Part shown: in pieces, positions 1 through 9,498 of the stretch
Layout of the letters: each line of letters starts with the position of its first letter
How positions within the stretch are numbered: the first letter of the stretch is position 1
Origin: Paenibacillus lacisoli
GTDB lineage: Bacteria; Bacillota; Bacilli; Paenibacillales; Paenibacillaceae
Assembly: GCF_030580655.1 (NCBI RefSeq)
Contig: NZ_JAUQTB010000003.1
Coordinates: forward strand, 434,001 to 498,000
DNA: 64,000 nt
Direction: 5' to 3'
Translations under genes and position numbers: made by a program
The notes under the pieces: generated by a model
The model's database searches: none
What the model was told of the DNA's origin: nothing
What the model saw: the letters and a program-made list of their open reading frames with translations, nothing else

Positions 1-123
1 CGTCCTTCAGGAACAGAGCCGAAGATCAAAGTATACTTTGCCGTGCGCGGGGAATCCGCTCAGGATGCGCAGCAGCGTGTGGATGCTTTGGTCAATGCCG
101 TGATGGAACGTGTAGACGCATAA
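1..123 (+). CDS. pgcA: Phosphoglucomutase/phosphomannomutase, C-terminal fragment
   Basis: Only the last 40 codons are inside the window; the reading frame is open at base 1 and stops at 121-123. The fragment begins RPSGTEPKIKVYF, the phosphate-binding signature of domain IV of alpha-D-phosphohexomutases (PGM/PMM family), followed by a short helical tail. The family interconverts hexose 1- and 6-phosphates in the cytoplasm and feeds UDP-glucose and wall-polymer synthesis. The gene symbol follows the Bacillus pgcA and is less certain than the family, because the substrate-specificity loops lie outside the window. Confidence 0.82.
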   Translation, partial: RPSGTEPKIKVYFAVRGESAQDAQQRVDALVNAVMERVDA

Positions 124-152
124 GGCTGAATCAATAGGTTTGAAGATTTCGT

Positions 153-197
153 GACCTCTCCGTATGGCCGTGGGGCCGCGGGGAGGTCTTTGGTTTT
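153..197 (+). terminator. Likely intrinsic terminator after the phosphohexomutase
   Basis: GACCTC at 153-158 pairs with GAGGTC at 183-188 across a GC-rich loop that can pair further, and the right arm is followed by TTTGGTTTT. It separates the phosphohexomutase from the DUF5693 gene. Confidence 0.55.
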
Positions 198-240
198 GGC
201 AGAATTGGGGCAGTTCAGGGATTGAATTGAGGAGGAAATC

Positions 241-2259
241 TTGGTGCATCAGAAATGGCAGTATTGGAATAAAGTTTCCCGTAAGTGGCTCGCAGTGCTT
301 GTAGTTTTAGGAATTTTGGCATCCATCCCGATTATTAGTGATCGAATCAAGACGGAAACGTCAGCCAACAATGTAGAAATGGTATTCGACTATCGTGACC
401 TTGTAGATATCTCGGTGTATCAGGCGCATCCGCAGGATTATATTCAGGAGCAGCTTGCCCGCCTGAAAGCAGCCGGTGTCAACACCATGGCCCTGTATGA
501 GAGCTCCCTGGATGAGCTGCGCAAATCTCGCCGCATTATGATTTTCAACACGCAGGATTTGGCAAACAAGAAAAATCAGCTGATCCCGGCGAACACGAAC
601 TATACGTATGTGGTGTTCACGAGCAGTGAGTATGCTTCCGCGCTGACCCCGCTGATTGAGCGGACCTTCCATAGTGTGGACATTGATGTTCAGCCGTGGA
701 GCTACAATGGCCAGCAGGGTCTGGTGATCCAGACACCGCCGGAGAATGCGACGATCAAGCCGCTGTGGCAGGATCCGATTACACTGAAAATGCTGCGTGA
801 CCAAGGCTTCAACATTATGCCGCGTCTGGGCGACAGCCTGCCTTATAACAGTGAAGATGTCGAGCAGCTGCTCAGCTATTACGAAGAGAACGGCGTCAAA
901 CGCATTCTGTTCGAAGGTGACGCTGTAAAAGGGTTTAACGACAATGAAGATAAGAACAGTCTGGTTGATTTTGCCGAACTGCTGAACCGTCACGGTATCG
1001 GCATGGCCGCGATCGAGAATCTGAAAAAGCCGCAAAAAGGCTTCAGCACCGTGGCTTACCTGACGCATTACAATGTAGTACGTCTCTATTCGCTCAGCGA
1101 CCGTGATGCATCTCTGGATGTAGATACGATTGCCGACCGTTTTGCACTGGCGACCAAAGACCGTAAGATCCGCATGCTGTATCTGAACGTATCTCCGGCC
1201 CGTAACTCCGCGAAGGCAGAGATTACAGACCAGATGGACAACCTGCTGGATGCACTGGGTTCGGAAGGACATGCCGTGCAGATGATTGAGGATAACGGGT
1301 TTAAGCTTGGACAGGCGGAAGCATTCAAGGTTGCCGAGTCCTCCTACGAACGTTATCTCAAAATCGTGGTGACTCTGGGTGCGGTGGCATTTGTGGCCCT
1401 GATGATCTCCTATTTCATTCCGTATCTGACGATCCCGGCGTTTGTGCTGGGTCTGCTCGGGTTTGCTGCGCTGTACAAGCTTAATGCCAACCTGTTCGAG
1501 CAGGGACTTGCGCTGCTGGTGGCCATTAGTGCGCCTACGGTAGCCGTTATTCTGGCCGTACGTAAGGTTACTGCCTCACAAGCCAAGGAAGCAGCCGTAC
1601 CTGTGGGCAATCGTCTGGTGCGCAGTTTGGTATTGTACGTGATCACCGCTGTAATCTCGCTGTCTGCGGTACCGTTCATGATTTCACTGCTGAATAATAT
1701 TACGTACAGCCTCGTTATTAATCAGTTCCGCGGGGTAAGCCTCCTGCACGTGGCACCCATCGGATTGATTGCGATCTATGTCTTCTTCTACCGCGGGATT
1801 TCCATCCGCAAGGAGCTGCCGAAGCTTCTGCGTATGCCGATCACCGTTATGATGGTGATTGTTGTGGCTGTCATTGGCATCGTGGGCATGTACTACCTGA
1901 GCCGCACAGGCAATGGCGGTACTGTGTCGCCGCTGGAGATGAGCTTCCGTACAGCGATGGAGAATCTGTTTGGAGTCCGTCCAAGGAACAAGGAGTTCCT
2001 GATGGCACATCCGATCTTTATTCTGGGCGCGTTCCTTGCCTTCAAATACCGTAATGCGGTATTCCTGTTTATCATCGCCGTGATTGGCCAGCTGTCCATG
2101 GTGGATACGTTCGCGCATATTCACTCGCCGGCGACCCTGTCCTTCATCCGCGGCGTACTTGGCCTCGGTCTGGGACTGATCTTCGGAATTATTGCTGTGC
2201 TGGTATGGCAGCTTGGGGAAGGATTGTGGAAAAGATGGATGCCTCGACTCAAACGCTAG
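241..2259 (+). CDS. DUF5693 family polytopic membrane protein
   Basis: 672 aa. An N-terminal hydrophobic segment (about residues 13-37) is followed by a predicted extracytoplasmic domain (about 40-375) and then seven or eight hydrophobic helices to the C-terminus. It matches the DUF5693 family known upstream of csaB in paenibacilli; the biochemical role is unknown. The start is TTG at 241, chosen because GAGGAGG lies just upstream with good spacing and the signal-like helix follows at once. The csaB frame begins inside its last codons, so the two are translationally coupled. The context suggests a part in export or modification of the pyruvylated wall polymer, but this is inference; the topology resembles a sensor domain fused to a membrane transferase or flippase-like body. 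Confidence 0.85.
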   Translation: MVHQKWQYWNKVSRKWLAVLVVLGILASIPIISDRIKTETSANNVEMVFDYRDLVDISVYQAHPQDYIQEQLARLKAAGVNTMALYESSLDELRKSRRIMIFNTQDLANKKNQLIPANTNYTYVVFTSSEYASALTPLIERTFHSVDIDVQPWSYNGQQGLVIQTPPENATIKPLWQDPITLKMLRDQGFNIMPRLGDSLPYNSEDVEQLLSYYEENGVKRILFEGDAVKGFNDNEDKNSLVDFAELLNRHGIGMAAIENLKKPQKGFSTVAYLTHYNVVRLYSLSDRDASLDVDTIADRFALATKDRKIRMLYLNVSPARNSAKAEITDQMDNLLDALGSEGHAVQMIEDNGFKLGQAEAFKVAESSYERYLKIVVTLGAVAFVALMISYFIPYLTIPAFVLGLLGFAALYKLNANLFEQGLALLVAISAPTVAVILAVRKVTASQAKEAAVPVGNRLVRSLVLYVITAVISLSAVPFMISLLNNITYSLVINQFRGVSLLHVAPIGLIAIYVFFYRGISIRKELPKLLRMPITVMMVIVVAVIGIVGMYYLSRTGNGGTVSPLEMSFRTAMENLFGVRPRNKEFLMAHPIFILGAFLAFKYRNAVFLFIIAVIGQLSMVDTFAHIHSPATLSFIRGVLGLGLGLIFGIIAVLVWQLGEGLWKRWMPRLKR

Positions 2260-3371
2260 TCATCTCGGGTTATTACGGGTTTCGCAACAGCGGGGATGAG
2301 GCTGTACTTAAATCCATCCTGACTGCTTTGCAAGAGCAGGGAGAGGCTGCCGGTGTTCATATCGAGCCGGTGGTCCTGTCGATCGATCCGGAATGGACAA
2401 CTTCCATGTACGGGGTAAAATCAGTGCACCGGATGAAGCTTGGCGAGGTGCGCCAGGCTTTGAAGGACAGCGACGGCTTGATCAGCGGAGGAGGAAGCCT
2501 GCTGCAGGACGTCACAGGCGCCAAGACGATCCCCTACTATCTGGGGATTCTGAAGCTGGCCCAGTGGCTGCGCAAGCCGACCTTTATCTATTCTCAGGGA
2601 ATCGGCCCGGTAAACCGGAAGCTGTTCAATCCCATGATCCGTTCTGTTTTCAGGAAGAGCGCCTATATCTCGGTCCGTGACAGCCAATCTGCCGAGCTGC
2701 TGGCCAAGATGGGGCTGGACCCAGCTGTGATTCAGGTTGTACCGGACCCCGTTATGGGACTGCCTCTTCCGGCAGCAGATAGACAATCGCCGGTGGACCG
2801 AATCTTCAGCGATGGTGAACTTCCAGTCGTAGGCATCTCCGTCCGTTACTGGGACTCGCAGAAGCGCGAGCTGGACGCCATTGCGGACGGGCTGCGGCAG
2901 CTGGCTGGACAAAAGCCGGTGCATCTGCGCCTGCTGCCCTTCCACCAGCCGGATGATAGTGAGGCTTCCCGTTATGTGATGGACCGTATTGGCGATATCA
3001 CAGGAACAGGCAGCCAGGTCTCGATCGTCGAGGACGCGGTCGATCCGCAGCAGATGCTGCTGGAAGTCAGCCGGTGCAGCGTCATCATCGGAATGCGCCT
3101 GCACAGTCTGATCTACGGCGTATCCCAGTATGTACCTCCTGTGGGGATTTCTTATGATCCGAAGATCGATCAATTCCTGAAACGGATTCATACCGAACCG
3201 GTCGGTTCGACGGCCGCGCTCAGCGGGGAGCGGCTGGCAGCGGAAACGCAGCGTCTGATCGAGCAGCGGGAATCATGGCATGCTTCACATGAAGCTGCCA
3301 TTACAGCACTGAAGCAGGAAGCGCAAGCGCCTGCCCGGCACATCATCGATTATTTGATACGCAAAGGGTGA
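2235..3371 (+). CDS. csaB: Polysaccharide pyruvyl transferase CsaB
   Basis: 378 aa from this start. The N-terminus VISGYYGFRNSGDEAVLKSI and the later IIGMRLHSLIYGVSQ are hallmarks of CsaB and the polysaccharide pyruvyltransferase family (GT-B-like fold). CsaB moves pyruvate from phosphoenolpyruvate onto ManNAc residues of the secondary cell wall polymer, making the ketal that SLH domains recognise. The frame is open from ATG 2205 inside the upstream gene; ATG 2235 is preferred because GGGGAAGGA sits 11 nt before it, but GTG 2226 and ATG 2205 are possible. It overlaps the DUF5693 gene and is followed 7 nt later by tagA, so the three probably form one operon. Three SLH proteins downstream fit this job. 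Confidence 0.92.
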   Translation: MDASTQTLVISGYYGFRNSGDEAVLKSILTALQEQGEAAGVHIEPVVLSIDPEWTTSMYGVKSVHRMKLGEVRQALKDSDGLISGGGSLLQDVTGAKTIPYYLGILKLAQWLRKPTFIYSQGIGPVNRKLFNPMIRSVFRKSAYISVRDSQSAELLAKMGLDPAVIQVVPDPVMGLPLPAADRQSPVDRIFSDGELPVVGISVRYWDSQKRELDAIADGLRQLAGQKPVHLRLLPFHQPDDSEASRYVMDRIGDITGTGSQVSIVEDAVDPQQMLLEVSRCSVIIGMRLHSLIYGVSQYVPPVGISYDPKIDQFLKRIHTEPVGSTAALSGERLAAETQRLIEQRESWHASHEAAITALKQEAQAPARHIIDYLIRKG

Positions 3372-3378
3372 ATGGAAC

Positions 3379-4137
3379 GTGAAGGAACATACTGAACGAC
3401 CGGTTGTGCACATCTTTGGTGTTCCGGTATCGCGGTTGAATATGAAGGATACAGTTCAATTGCTGACACAGGCCGTGCAGGAACGCCGTCCGCATCAGGT
3501 CGTGACGGCCAATCCCATCATTGTGATGACCGGCCTTGATGATCCGGACTATATGTCTGTGCTCCAATCAGCTGAACTGGTGGTGCCGGATGGAGCCGGA
3601 TTGGTCTGGGCGACAGGAGTGGCCGGATCGCCCGTTGCTGAACGGGTAGCAGGATATGATCTGTTACATGAACTGATGAAAGTCGGAGAAGACTATCACT
3701 GGAAAGTATATCTGCTTGGTTCGACCCCTGAGGTGATTCAGGAAACGGCAAATCGGTTACAAAAGATTTATCCCGGAGTTCTGATTGCAGGTTATCGTGA
3801 CGGATACTTTGGGCACGAACAGGATCAGGAGGTTATAGCTGCCATTAAGGCTGCGCAGCCGGATCTGTTGTTCGTCGCACGTGGTGCGGACACCCAGGAG
3901 CCGTGGATTGGACGTTACAAACAGGAGCTTGGCGTGCCTGTGATGATGGGTGTCGGAGGCAGCTTTGACGTTATTTCCGGCCGGACCAAGCGGGCTCCCA
4001 AGCTGTTTCAGAAGCTTCGTGCTGAATGGCTGTACCGCCTGCTTCGTGAACCGACACGGTATAAGCGGATGCTGGCTTTGCCCAAATTTGCGGTGAAAGT
4101 GCTTCGCGAGAAAGAAAACATGACAAAAGTCCGGTAA
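3379..4137 (+). CDS. tagA: WecG/TagA/CpsF family N-acetylmannosaminyl transferase
   Basis: 252 aa, GTG start preceded by AAGGGTG at the csaB stop. The sequence carries the family core: TANPIIVMTGLDDPDY, VPDGAGLVWA, YLLGSTPEVI and GVGGSFDVISGRTKRAPK, ending with the typical EWLYRLLREPTRYKR. TagA adds ManNAc to GlcNAc-diphospho-undecaprenol, the second committed step of linkage-unit or SCWP synthesis at the inner membrane face. In line with that, csaB is directly upstream and tagO (first step) directly downstream. No terminator separates it from tagO, but a good promoter lies in the 190-bp gap. In SLH-type bacteria the product is the SCWP repeat rather than teichoic acid, which is the likelier reading here. 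Confidence 0.93.
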   Translation: MKEHTERPVVHIFGVPVSRLNMKDTVQLLTQAVQERRPHQVVTANPIIVMTGLDDPDYMSVLQSAELVVPDGAGLVWATGVAGSPVAERVAGYDLLHELMKVGEDYHWKVYLLGSTPEVIQETANRLQKIYPGVLIAGYRDGYFGHEQDQEVIAAIKAAQPDLLFVARGADTQEPWIGRYKQELGVPVMMGVGGSFDVISGRTKRAPKLFQKLRAEWLYRLLREPTRYKRMLALPKFAVKVLREKENMTKVR

Positions 4138-4185
4138 AAAGCAGCTTTTTTCAAGAAAAAACGATGAATTTGCTTAAATTGGTGG

Positions 4186-4215
4186 TTGCCGATCCTATGA
4201 GATTGGGAGTATAAT
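4186..4215 (+). promoter_or_regulatory. Candidate sigma-A promoter of tagO
   Basis: TTGCCG at 4186-4191 and a perfect TATAAT at 4210-4215 are 18 nt apart, inside the 190-bp gap between tagA and tagO. It would allow tagO to be expressed apart from csaB-tagA. Confidence 0.5.
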
Positions 4216-4327
4216 TCATTCCGGTTGGATCAATTTCATGCATATTAAGAGTGTCACATATAGAGTTGGCTGTGATATCCGAATCGATGAGATGGATCCG
4301 GGTTACTAAATGGGGGTTGATTGTTCA

Positions 4328-5455
4328 ATGGTGCTTATCTTTGTGATAGGATTTATTCTGGCTGTAGGACTGGCTTTGGCACTGACGCCGCTTGTCAAGA
4401 AGTTCGCCGTTAAAGTTGGAGCCGTAGACGTGCCGAATGCCCGAAAAGTGCATACGACGATCATGCCTCGACTGGGCGGGCTTGGGATTTATCTCGCCTT
4501 TGTGGTGAGCATGCTCCTGATTTTGCCTTTTGCTCCGGATCTGTTCTCTGGTCGGAACAGCAGCTTCATCCAGGCCTTCCTGATCGGCGGTACGATTATC
4601 GTCATTATGGGTGCGCTGGATGACCGCTTTGACCTGAATGCCAAATTGAAATTCCTGATTCAGATTGCAGTTGCCTGCATCGTGGTGTTTGGCTTTGACA
4701 TTCGGGTAGACTTCGTTAACGTTCCATTCCAGGACGCTTACTCTTCCCTGGAAGGATGGATCTCCATCCCGCTGACGATCTTCTGGATCGTAGGTGTGAC
4801 GAATGCCATCAACCTGATTGATGGTCTGGACGGATTGGCAGCCGGTGTATCCGGTATTGCGATCGGGACGATCCTCGTGATGTCCCTGATCATGGGCAAC
4901 CTGACGATTGCACTGATCAGCCTGGTGCTGCTCGGCTGCATTATCGGGTTCCTGTTCTTCAACTTTCACCCGGCTAAGATTTTCATGGGTGATACAGGCT
5001 CGCTGTTCCTGGGCTTCTCCCTGGCGATGCTCTCTATGCTCGGGTTTAAGCAGATTGCGATCGTATCCTTTATTACGCCGCTGATTATTATCGGGGTGCC
5101 GCTGTCGGATACCTTCTTCGCTATCATCCGCCGCAAGCTGCAGAAGAAACCGATCTTTGCGCCGGATAAGGGTCACCTGCATCACTGCCTGCGCGAGTTG
5201 GGCTTCAGCCACCGCCAGACGGTATTGATGATCTACGGTATCGCAGCTTTCTTCGGTGTGCTGGCAGTTATTCAATCTTCGGCTGCACTGTATGAAGCGA
5301 ACTGGGTTACCTTCGTAGTCATCTGTGTGATGATGTTCTTCCTGCAGATCGGTGCCGAAGTCATTGGCCTGGTAGGCAAGACGAAGCGTCCGCTGCTCAA
5401 CCTGATTCTCCGCTTCCGGATCAAACCGGACCAGCAGGGGAACTCGAAACCTTAA
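4328..5455 (+). CDS. tagO: Undecaprenyl-phosphate GlcNAc-1-phosphate transferase (TagO/WecA family)
   Basis: 375 aa from ATG 4328; ATG 4310 in the same frame has no good ribosome binding site, while GGGGG with suitable spacing precedes 4328. About eleven hydrophobic helices alternate with the conserved loops of the MraY/WecA superfamily: KVHTTIMPRLGGLGIY, the aspartates in GALDDRFDLN, NAINLIDGLDGLA, FFNFHPAKIFMGDTGS and PDKGHLHH. It transfers GlcNAc-1-P from UDP-GlcNAc to undecaprenyl phosphate, the first membrane step for wall polymers. With tagA and csaB it forms a full initiation and pyruvylation set next to SLH proteins. A strong terminator follows. Confidence 0.95.
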   Translation: MVLIFVIGFILAVGLALALTPLVKKFAVKVGAVDVPNARKVHTTIMPRLGGLGIYLAFVVSMLLILPFAPDLFSGRNSSFIQAFLIGGTIIVIMGALDDRFDLNAKLKFLIQIAVACIVVFGFDIRVDFVNVPFQDAYSSLEGWISIPLTIFWIVGVTNAINLIDGLDGLAAGVSGIAIGTILVMSLIMGNLTIALISLVLLGCIIGFLFFNFHPAKIFMGDTGSLFLGFSLAMLSMLGFKQIAIVSFITPLIIIGVPLSDTFFAIIRRKLQKKPIFAPDKGHLHHCLRELGFSHRQTVLMIYGIAAFFGVLAVIQSSAALYEANWVTFVVICVMMFFLQIGAEVIGLVGKTKRPLLNLILRFRIKPDQQGNSKP

Positions 5456-5494
5456 TGCAAGTGCTGCACATGCCATTATATATTTAACTATGAC

Positions 5495-5528
5495 AAGCCC
5501 TATCTCTATTAAGAGATAGGGCTTTTTT
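5495..5528 (+). terminator. Intrinsic terminator after tagO
   Basis: A perfect 13-bp stem AAGCCCTATCTCT / AGAGATAGGGCTT with an ATTA loop is followed by a T run at 5523-5528. Confidence 0.92.
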
Positions 5529-5546
5529 ACCAATTTACATATGTTC

Positions 5547-5574
5547 TAAAAATAAGCGCAGTTCCTGCCGATAA
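5547..5574 (+). promoter_or_regulatory. Candidate sigma-D (SigD/FliA-type) promoter of the first SLH gene
   Basis: TAAA (5547-5550), 16 nt, GCCGATAA (5567-5574). This is the same box pair and spacing as the element before flgM in this window. It lies about 110 nt before the SLH protein start and just after the tagO terminator, so it is placed as the gene's own promoter. Confidence 0.5.
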
Positions 5575-5682
5575 CATTCATAAAGCTGAAAAGTTGAGCC
5601 GAGAGGAGGCAAGACCGACACCATTCGGAATGGATTCACTCTTTGCCAGTACCCATTCCAACTATTTTAAGGAGGTTCACGC

Positions 5683-8600
5683 GTGAACAAGAAATTTAGA
5701 CTTCAGTCTATTGTAAGTTTTATGCTTATACTGACGTTAATTGCATCGATCCTTCCTGCCGGTGCAGTCCATGCAGCCGACACCGACACAGGAGCTTCAT
5801 ATTTTCATTTAGACAACTTGAGCACGGACCAAGCTTCACCTACGGTGGTTACTTCAGATACGATCAAAAAAATCGATGGAACGTACAATGGCGTTGTAGC
5901 CAGCTCCATTCGTTATAAGAGCGCATTAATGGCCTCTTCCGGCAAAATTGAAGACGACAAGTATACCGACGGTAATGATATCAAGCCTAACTATGATGAG
6001 ACGAACTTTCACTTTACCAATGTTAAAGTTCAACCGGGTTTGAACCGGATCACCATCTCAGGTACAACCACGAGCTCTAACCAGGTAGAAAGATATGCAT
6101 ACGTGAAATATCAGGCAGTGCCGGCTTCATACGATATCAAAGTCGCAGACGGTCGCGCGCTTATCAAAGATACTCCGCTTATTGTCAAAAATAAAACCAT
6201 CTCTGTAACCTTGCAGGCAACTTCCGCCACGGAGAGTGTAACCGTCAACAACAACCTTATGTTCAATGGCGGCTCTAACATGTTCTATTCCTCGGGAATA
6301 GAGCTGACGCCGGGTTCGAATGAGCTGGTGTTCGTCATCTCTTCGGGAACTAGTAAAATCGTAGAGACACGCGAAGTCGTTTATTATCCAAGTGTAGGTA
6401 CAGCTTACGATGTAAAACTGGGTACCTACAGTCTGGAGGGCTCCTCTGTCGTAGTCAGCCCTGCCAGCGGAGATGCGAGTGGCAAATTTACAGGTCACCT
6501 TGTATTTAGTCCGACAAATGCAGACGGAACAGCCGTTGATTCAACCGAGCTTCCTGTTCTTAACTTGACCGTTGTCGATTCTGCAGGAACTACGGTCTTT
6601 ACGGATGCTGCAGTGGTATCGAATAAAGTACTTGGTGACGGTACGGCAACCTTTGATTTCACATCTGCCAATGCGTACACCTTGTCTACTAATGGCCAGT
6701 ACACGCTGCGTTTGCAGGCGACGTATGGTCTGCAATCAATGGGACCGGACACCAATACGTATACTTTCCGCTATAGAAATGCTGCATCACCAACCATTAC
6801 TGGTGTGTACCAGATTTATAACTATACGGGGACAGGCAGCACTTACACTACTTCATCATTTCCAACAGGGGACGGTACGCTCTTTGAACTGCCTTTATGG
6901 CTGAAAGTAGTTACGAACAATCCGGGAAATGTAACTGTGAAGTCCAGTGCTACCAATGCAAGCGTGGTTGCTCAGACAGTTACTGAGTCAGATACCTCCA
7001 AATTAATTAAGATCACAAGCTTGCCGACAGGTGCTCAAAATCTGATTATTGATGTCAGCAACGGATCAGATCAGCGTGTTATTCCGATTACGTTCCTGTC
7101 CGCACCTTTTATTGAAGTTCAGAATGTCAGCAATAATCAGGTGTTTAATGCGGCAAATGGGCTGACGGAAATTAAGGGTAAAGTCTATAACTTTGATGTT
7201 GATACGCCTTCATTAGACATTACTTTTAACGGTGCGAAGAAAACAGTAACAGCTGCAGCAGATGGTACGTTCAGCTCGGCAATTACTGAACTGCTGCCCG
7301 GGCCTAATACCATTACGGTTGCTGGTATATCAGGCGGCAGAACCGTCTCCACCACATTAACGGTTATGTATTTCTCCAGCAACACGGCATCTATCAGCAG
7401 TATCGTTCCTTACCCAACAAGCACTTATCCAAACCTGGTTGACCCGGATAAAGTGTTCAAGCAAACTGCGGATACCGCATATTCAACGAATGAGAAGACC
7501 ATGGCCATTCAGTTCGGTGTAACGAATCCGAATTCGGTTCAGGTGAAACTGTCTAACGGCGATTTGTTTGCAAGCTTTAACTTCGCGAATGATACGTTCA
7601 ACTTAGAGGGCGGTAAGCTTAAAGAGAATCTGGCGCTCTCCGATTACGCGATTACTCGTAATGGCACGGAGTGGATCTTCAAGTTCTCCAAAATAGCTTT
7701 GCCGCAAACCGGTGATCAGACTGTAATCGTTCAGGCCACGCAGGGCACGACTGTGGTCAGCAAGACGGTAACCGTAACACGGGAGATTCCTCCGTATATC
7801 ATCCTGTCTCCGAAACTGCCGAACGAAAGTGTAATTAAGCAGAACTTTGTAAACGTAAGTATCCAGGCAGAAGGGGCAGACTCGGTTATTATCGGTAAAA
7901 CACCTGCAGTGAAAGCCGATCCGGACTCCGATATTTTCCGTCTGGAGGTTGGCGGGCTCAAAGCCGGCAATAACACCATTAAGTTCACAGTGACCCAAGG
8001 TACAATGAAGACACAAGGGCAATTCGTCGTCAATTACTCTGCAGAAGCCAGTGAAGGGGCACAGTATAAAACACTTCTGACTTCTTCAGGTAAAGCAAAT
8101 GTGTTTGGCGGTAAGGTGAGCCTTACATTGCCTAAGAATACGCTTCTGCGTCCGGCTAAGAAGAATCCAACCGATGTTCCGCAAACCGTAAATATTTTTG
8201 ACAGCCAGAATGTGTTGTTCGGTATTGCTAACAAGCTGGATGGCAGAACAATCAAGGCTTACAACCGGATTGGTTATAAAGAAGACAGCGAATATCAGGA
8301 TGGAAACCTGCTGCCGCTGGCTACAGATACAGATGCGGCACTCCGTTTGAACCCGCAAAGCCATTACGGCTTCGCTTCCGAACTGTATTGGATTGACGCA
8401 GGCTATTTCAAGAGCTCGTCCAACATTGAGGATTACAACCTGATCCCTGCCGATAATCCTTATGGTACGACCGGTAACTATAATAAACTGCCTAACCAGG
8501 CTGGATACAAATTCTATAACCGTCTGGGGACAGAATGGCTTGAGCCAACCCAGAATGGTACGATTGCAGTTCAATACGACAGCAACATCGTGAATGCAAG

Positions 8601-9354
8601 CAGCAGCAATCTGGGCGTATGGTGGTACAATCCAATGAACAACGGCTGGGTTAACCTTGGTGGTGTTATTAACACAGGCAAGAAGACCGTGACAGCTCCA
8701 TTCAAAGGATTCGGTTATTATACCGTTATGAGCCTGCGCTACAGCTATGATGATGTCGTGGCCCACCCAACAGCACGTAACGATATTGAGCTGATGATGG
8801 CCAAAGGGATCATGGGCAGCAAAAATGCGAACGAGTTTGGTGTCTATGACTCCGTAAGCCGTGGTGAATTCGCGACCATGCTGGTTAAGATGCTGGATAT
8901 CCCTCTGGATTATGATACGGATTCCAACAAACTGCTCTTTGACGACGTGGGTACAACGATAACGACGACATGGGATTACCGTTACATTGAGACTGCAGCA
9001 CGCAAAGGGATCATTCGCGGTGTCGGTCCTAAGCTGTTCAGACCGACCTTGTCTCTGACACGGGAAGAAGCCGCGAGCATGATTGCCCGTGCGATGAATT
9101 TGAAGCTGGGCACGATCGAGAAGGACCTTCCTTCGTTGCAGAAGAGCTTTACAGATACAGGAACAATTGCTTCCAACTATTCTGTTCCGGCCATTCTGGC
9201 TGTGACCAAAGCGAAAATCATGAATGGTAAGCAGAACACACTGGCCGCAGGCCAGAAGAAGCCGACATACCGCTTCGATCCGCAGGCTTCTCTGACTCGT
9301 GCAGAGGCAGCAACGATCTCCAAGGCCATCATGACTAAACTGAAGAAGCTGTAA
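5683..9354 (+). CDS. Secreted SLH-domain cell-surface protein with Ig-like repeats
   Basis: 1223 aa. GTG start with AAGGAGG upstream, then a Sec signal peptide (basic MNKKFRLQ, hydrophobic core, cleavage near VHAAD). Residues about 40-800 are beta-rich repeats resembling bacterial Ig-like or glucodextranase-like modules (for example GTYNGVVASSIRY, VKVQPGLNRITISGTT). Residues about 810-1010 are a non-repetitive region with several aromatic blocks. Three SLH motifs end the protein, starting near residues 1028, 1098 and 1170, with the LTREEAASMIARAM signature. SLH domains bind pyruvylated SCWP, so the protein should sit on the wall made by the upstream csaB set. Its function beyond anchoring is unknown; it could be a minor S-layer or adhesion protein. 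A sigma-D-like promoter precedes it and a terminator follows. Confidence 0.88.
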   Translation: MNKKFRLQSIVSFMLILTLIASILPAGAVHAADTDTGASYFHLDNLSTDQASPTVVTSDTIKKIDGTYNGVVASSIRYKSALMASSGKIEDDKYTDGNDIKPNYDETNFHFTNVKVQPGLNRITISGTTTSSNQVERYAYVKYQAVPASYDIKVADGRALIKDTPLIVKNKTISVTLQATSATESVTVNNNLMFNGGSNMFYSSGIELTPGSNELVFVISSGTSKIVETREVVYYPSVGTAYDVKLGTYSLEGSSVVVSPASGDASGKFTGHLVFSPTNADGTAVDSTELPVLNLTVVDSAGTTVFTDAAVVSNKVLGDGTATFDFTSANAYTLSTNGQYTLRLQATYGLQSMGPDTNTYTFRYRNAASPTITGVYQIYNYTGTGSTYTTSSFPTGDGTLFELPLWLKVVTNNPGNVTVKSSATNASVVAQTVTESDTSKLIKITSLPTGAQNLIIDVSNGSDQRVIPITFLSAPFIEVQNVSNNQVFNAANGLTEIKGKVYNFDVDTPSLDITFNGAKKTVTAAADGTFSSAITELLPGPNTITVAGISGGRTVSTTLTVMYFSSNTASISSIVPYPTSTYPNLVDPDKVFKQTADTAYSTNEKTMAIQFGVTNPNSVQVKLSNGDLFASFNFANDTFNLEGGKLKENLALSDYAITRNGTEWIFKFSKIALPQTGDQTVIVQATQGTTVVSKTVTVTREIPPYIILSPKLPNESVIKQNFVNVSIQAEGADSVIIGKTPAVKADPDSDIFRLEVGGLKAGNNTIKFTVTQGTMKTQGQFVVNYSAEASEGAQYKTLLTSSGKANVFGGKVSLTLPKNTLLRPAKKNPTDVPQTVNIFDSQNVLFGIANKLDGRTIKAYNRIGYKEDSEYQDGNLLPLATDTDAALRLNPQSHYGFASELYWIDAGYFKSSSNIEDYNLIPADNPYGTTGNYNKLPNQAGYKFYNRLGTEWLEPTQNGTIAVQYDSNIVNASSSNLGVWWYNPMNNGWVNLGGVINTGKKTVTAPFKGFGYYTVMSLRYSYDDVVAHPTARNDIELMMAKGIMGSKNANEFGVYDSVSRGEFATMLVKMLDIPLDYDTDSNKLLFDDVGTTITTTWDYRYIETAARKGIIRGVGPKLFRPTLSLTREEAASMIARAMNLKLGTIEKDLPSLQKSFTDTGTIASNYSVPAILAVTKAKIMNGKQNTLAAGQKKPTYRFDPQASLTRAEAATISKAIMTKLKKL

Positions 9355-9364
9355 GTTACACAAA

Positions 9365-9406
9365 AACGGGAAAGTTCCTTCATATAAGGGACTTTCCCGT
9401 TCTTTT
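9365..9406 (+). terminator. Intrinsic terminator after the first SLH gene
   Basis: AACGGGAAAGT pairs with ACTTTCCCGTT, with a further CCTT/AAGG inside, and TCTTTT follows. Confidence 0.85.
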
Positions 9407-9430
9407 ATGAGTTATTTCCAATAACTAATT

Positions 9431-9459
9431 TTGTAATTTGAAACGCTTTACGTTACAAT
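9431..9459 (+). promoter_or_regulatory. Candidate sigma-A promoter of the 113-aa gene
   Basis: TTGTAA at 9431-9436, 17 nt, TACAAT at 9454-9459, about 40 nt before the start codon. Confidence 0.5.
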
Positions 9460-9498
9460 GGGGAAAATACACATTATTTAAAGGGTGAAGGGTATCTA

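Noticed and set aside
361..1272. Long minus-strand open frame of 303 codons opposite the DUF5693 gene
   Set aside because: No ribosome site, no recognisable domain, and it lies antisense to a well-supported gene; a GC-codon shadow.
4325..5533. 402-codon minus-strand frame opposite tagO
   Set aside because: Composition is His/Gln/Asn-rich without motifs and mirrors tagO; it also runs through the tagO terminator.
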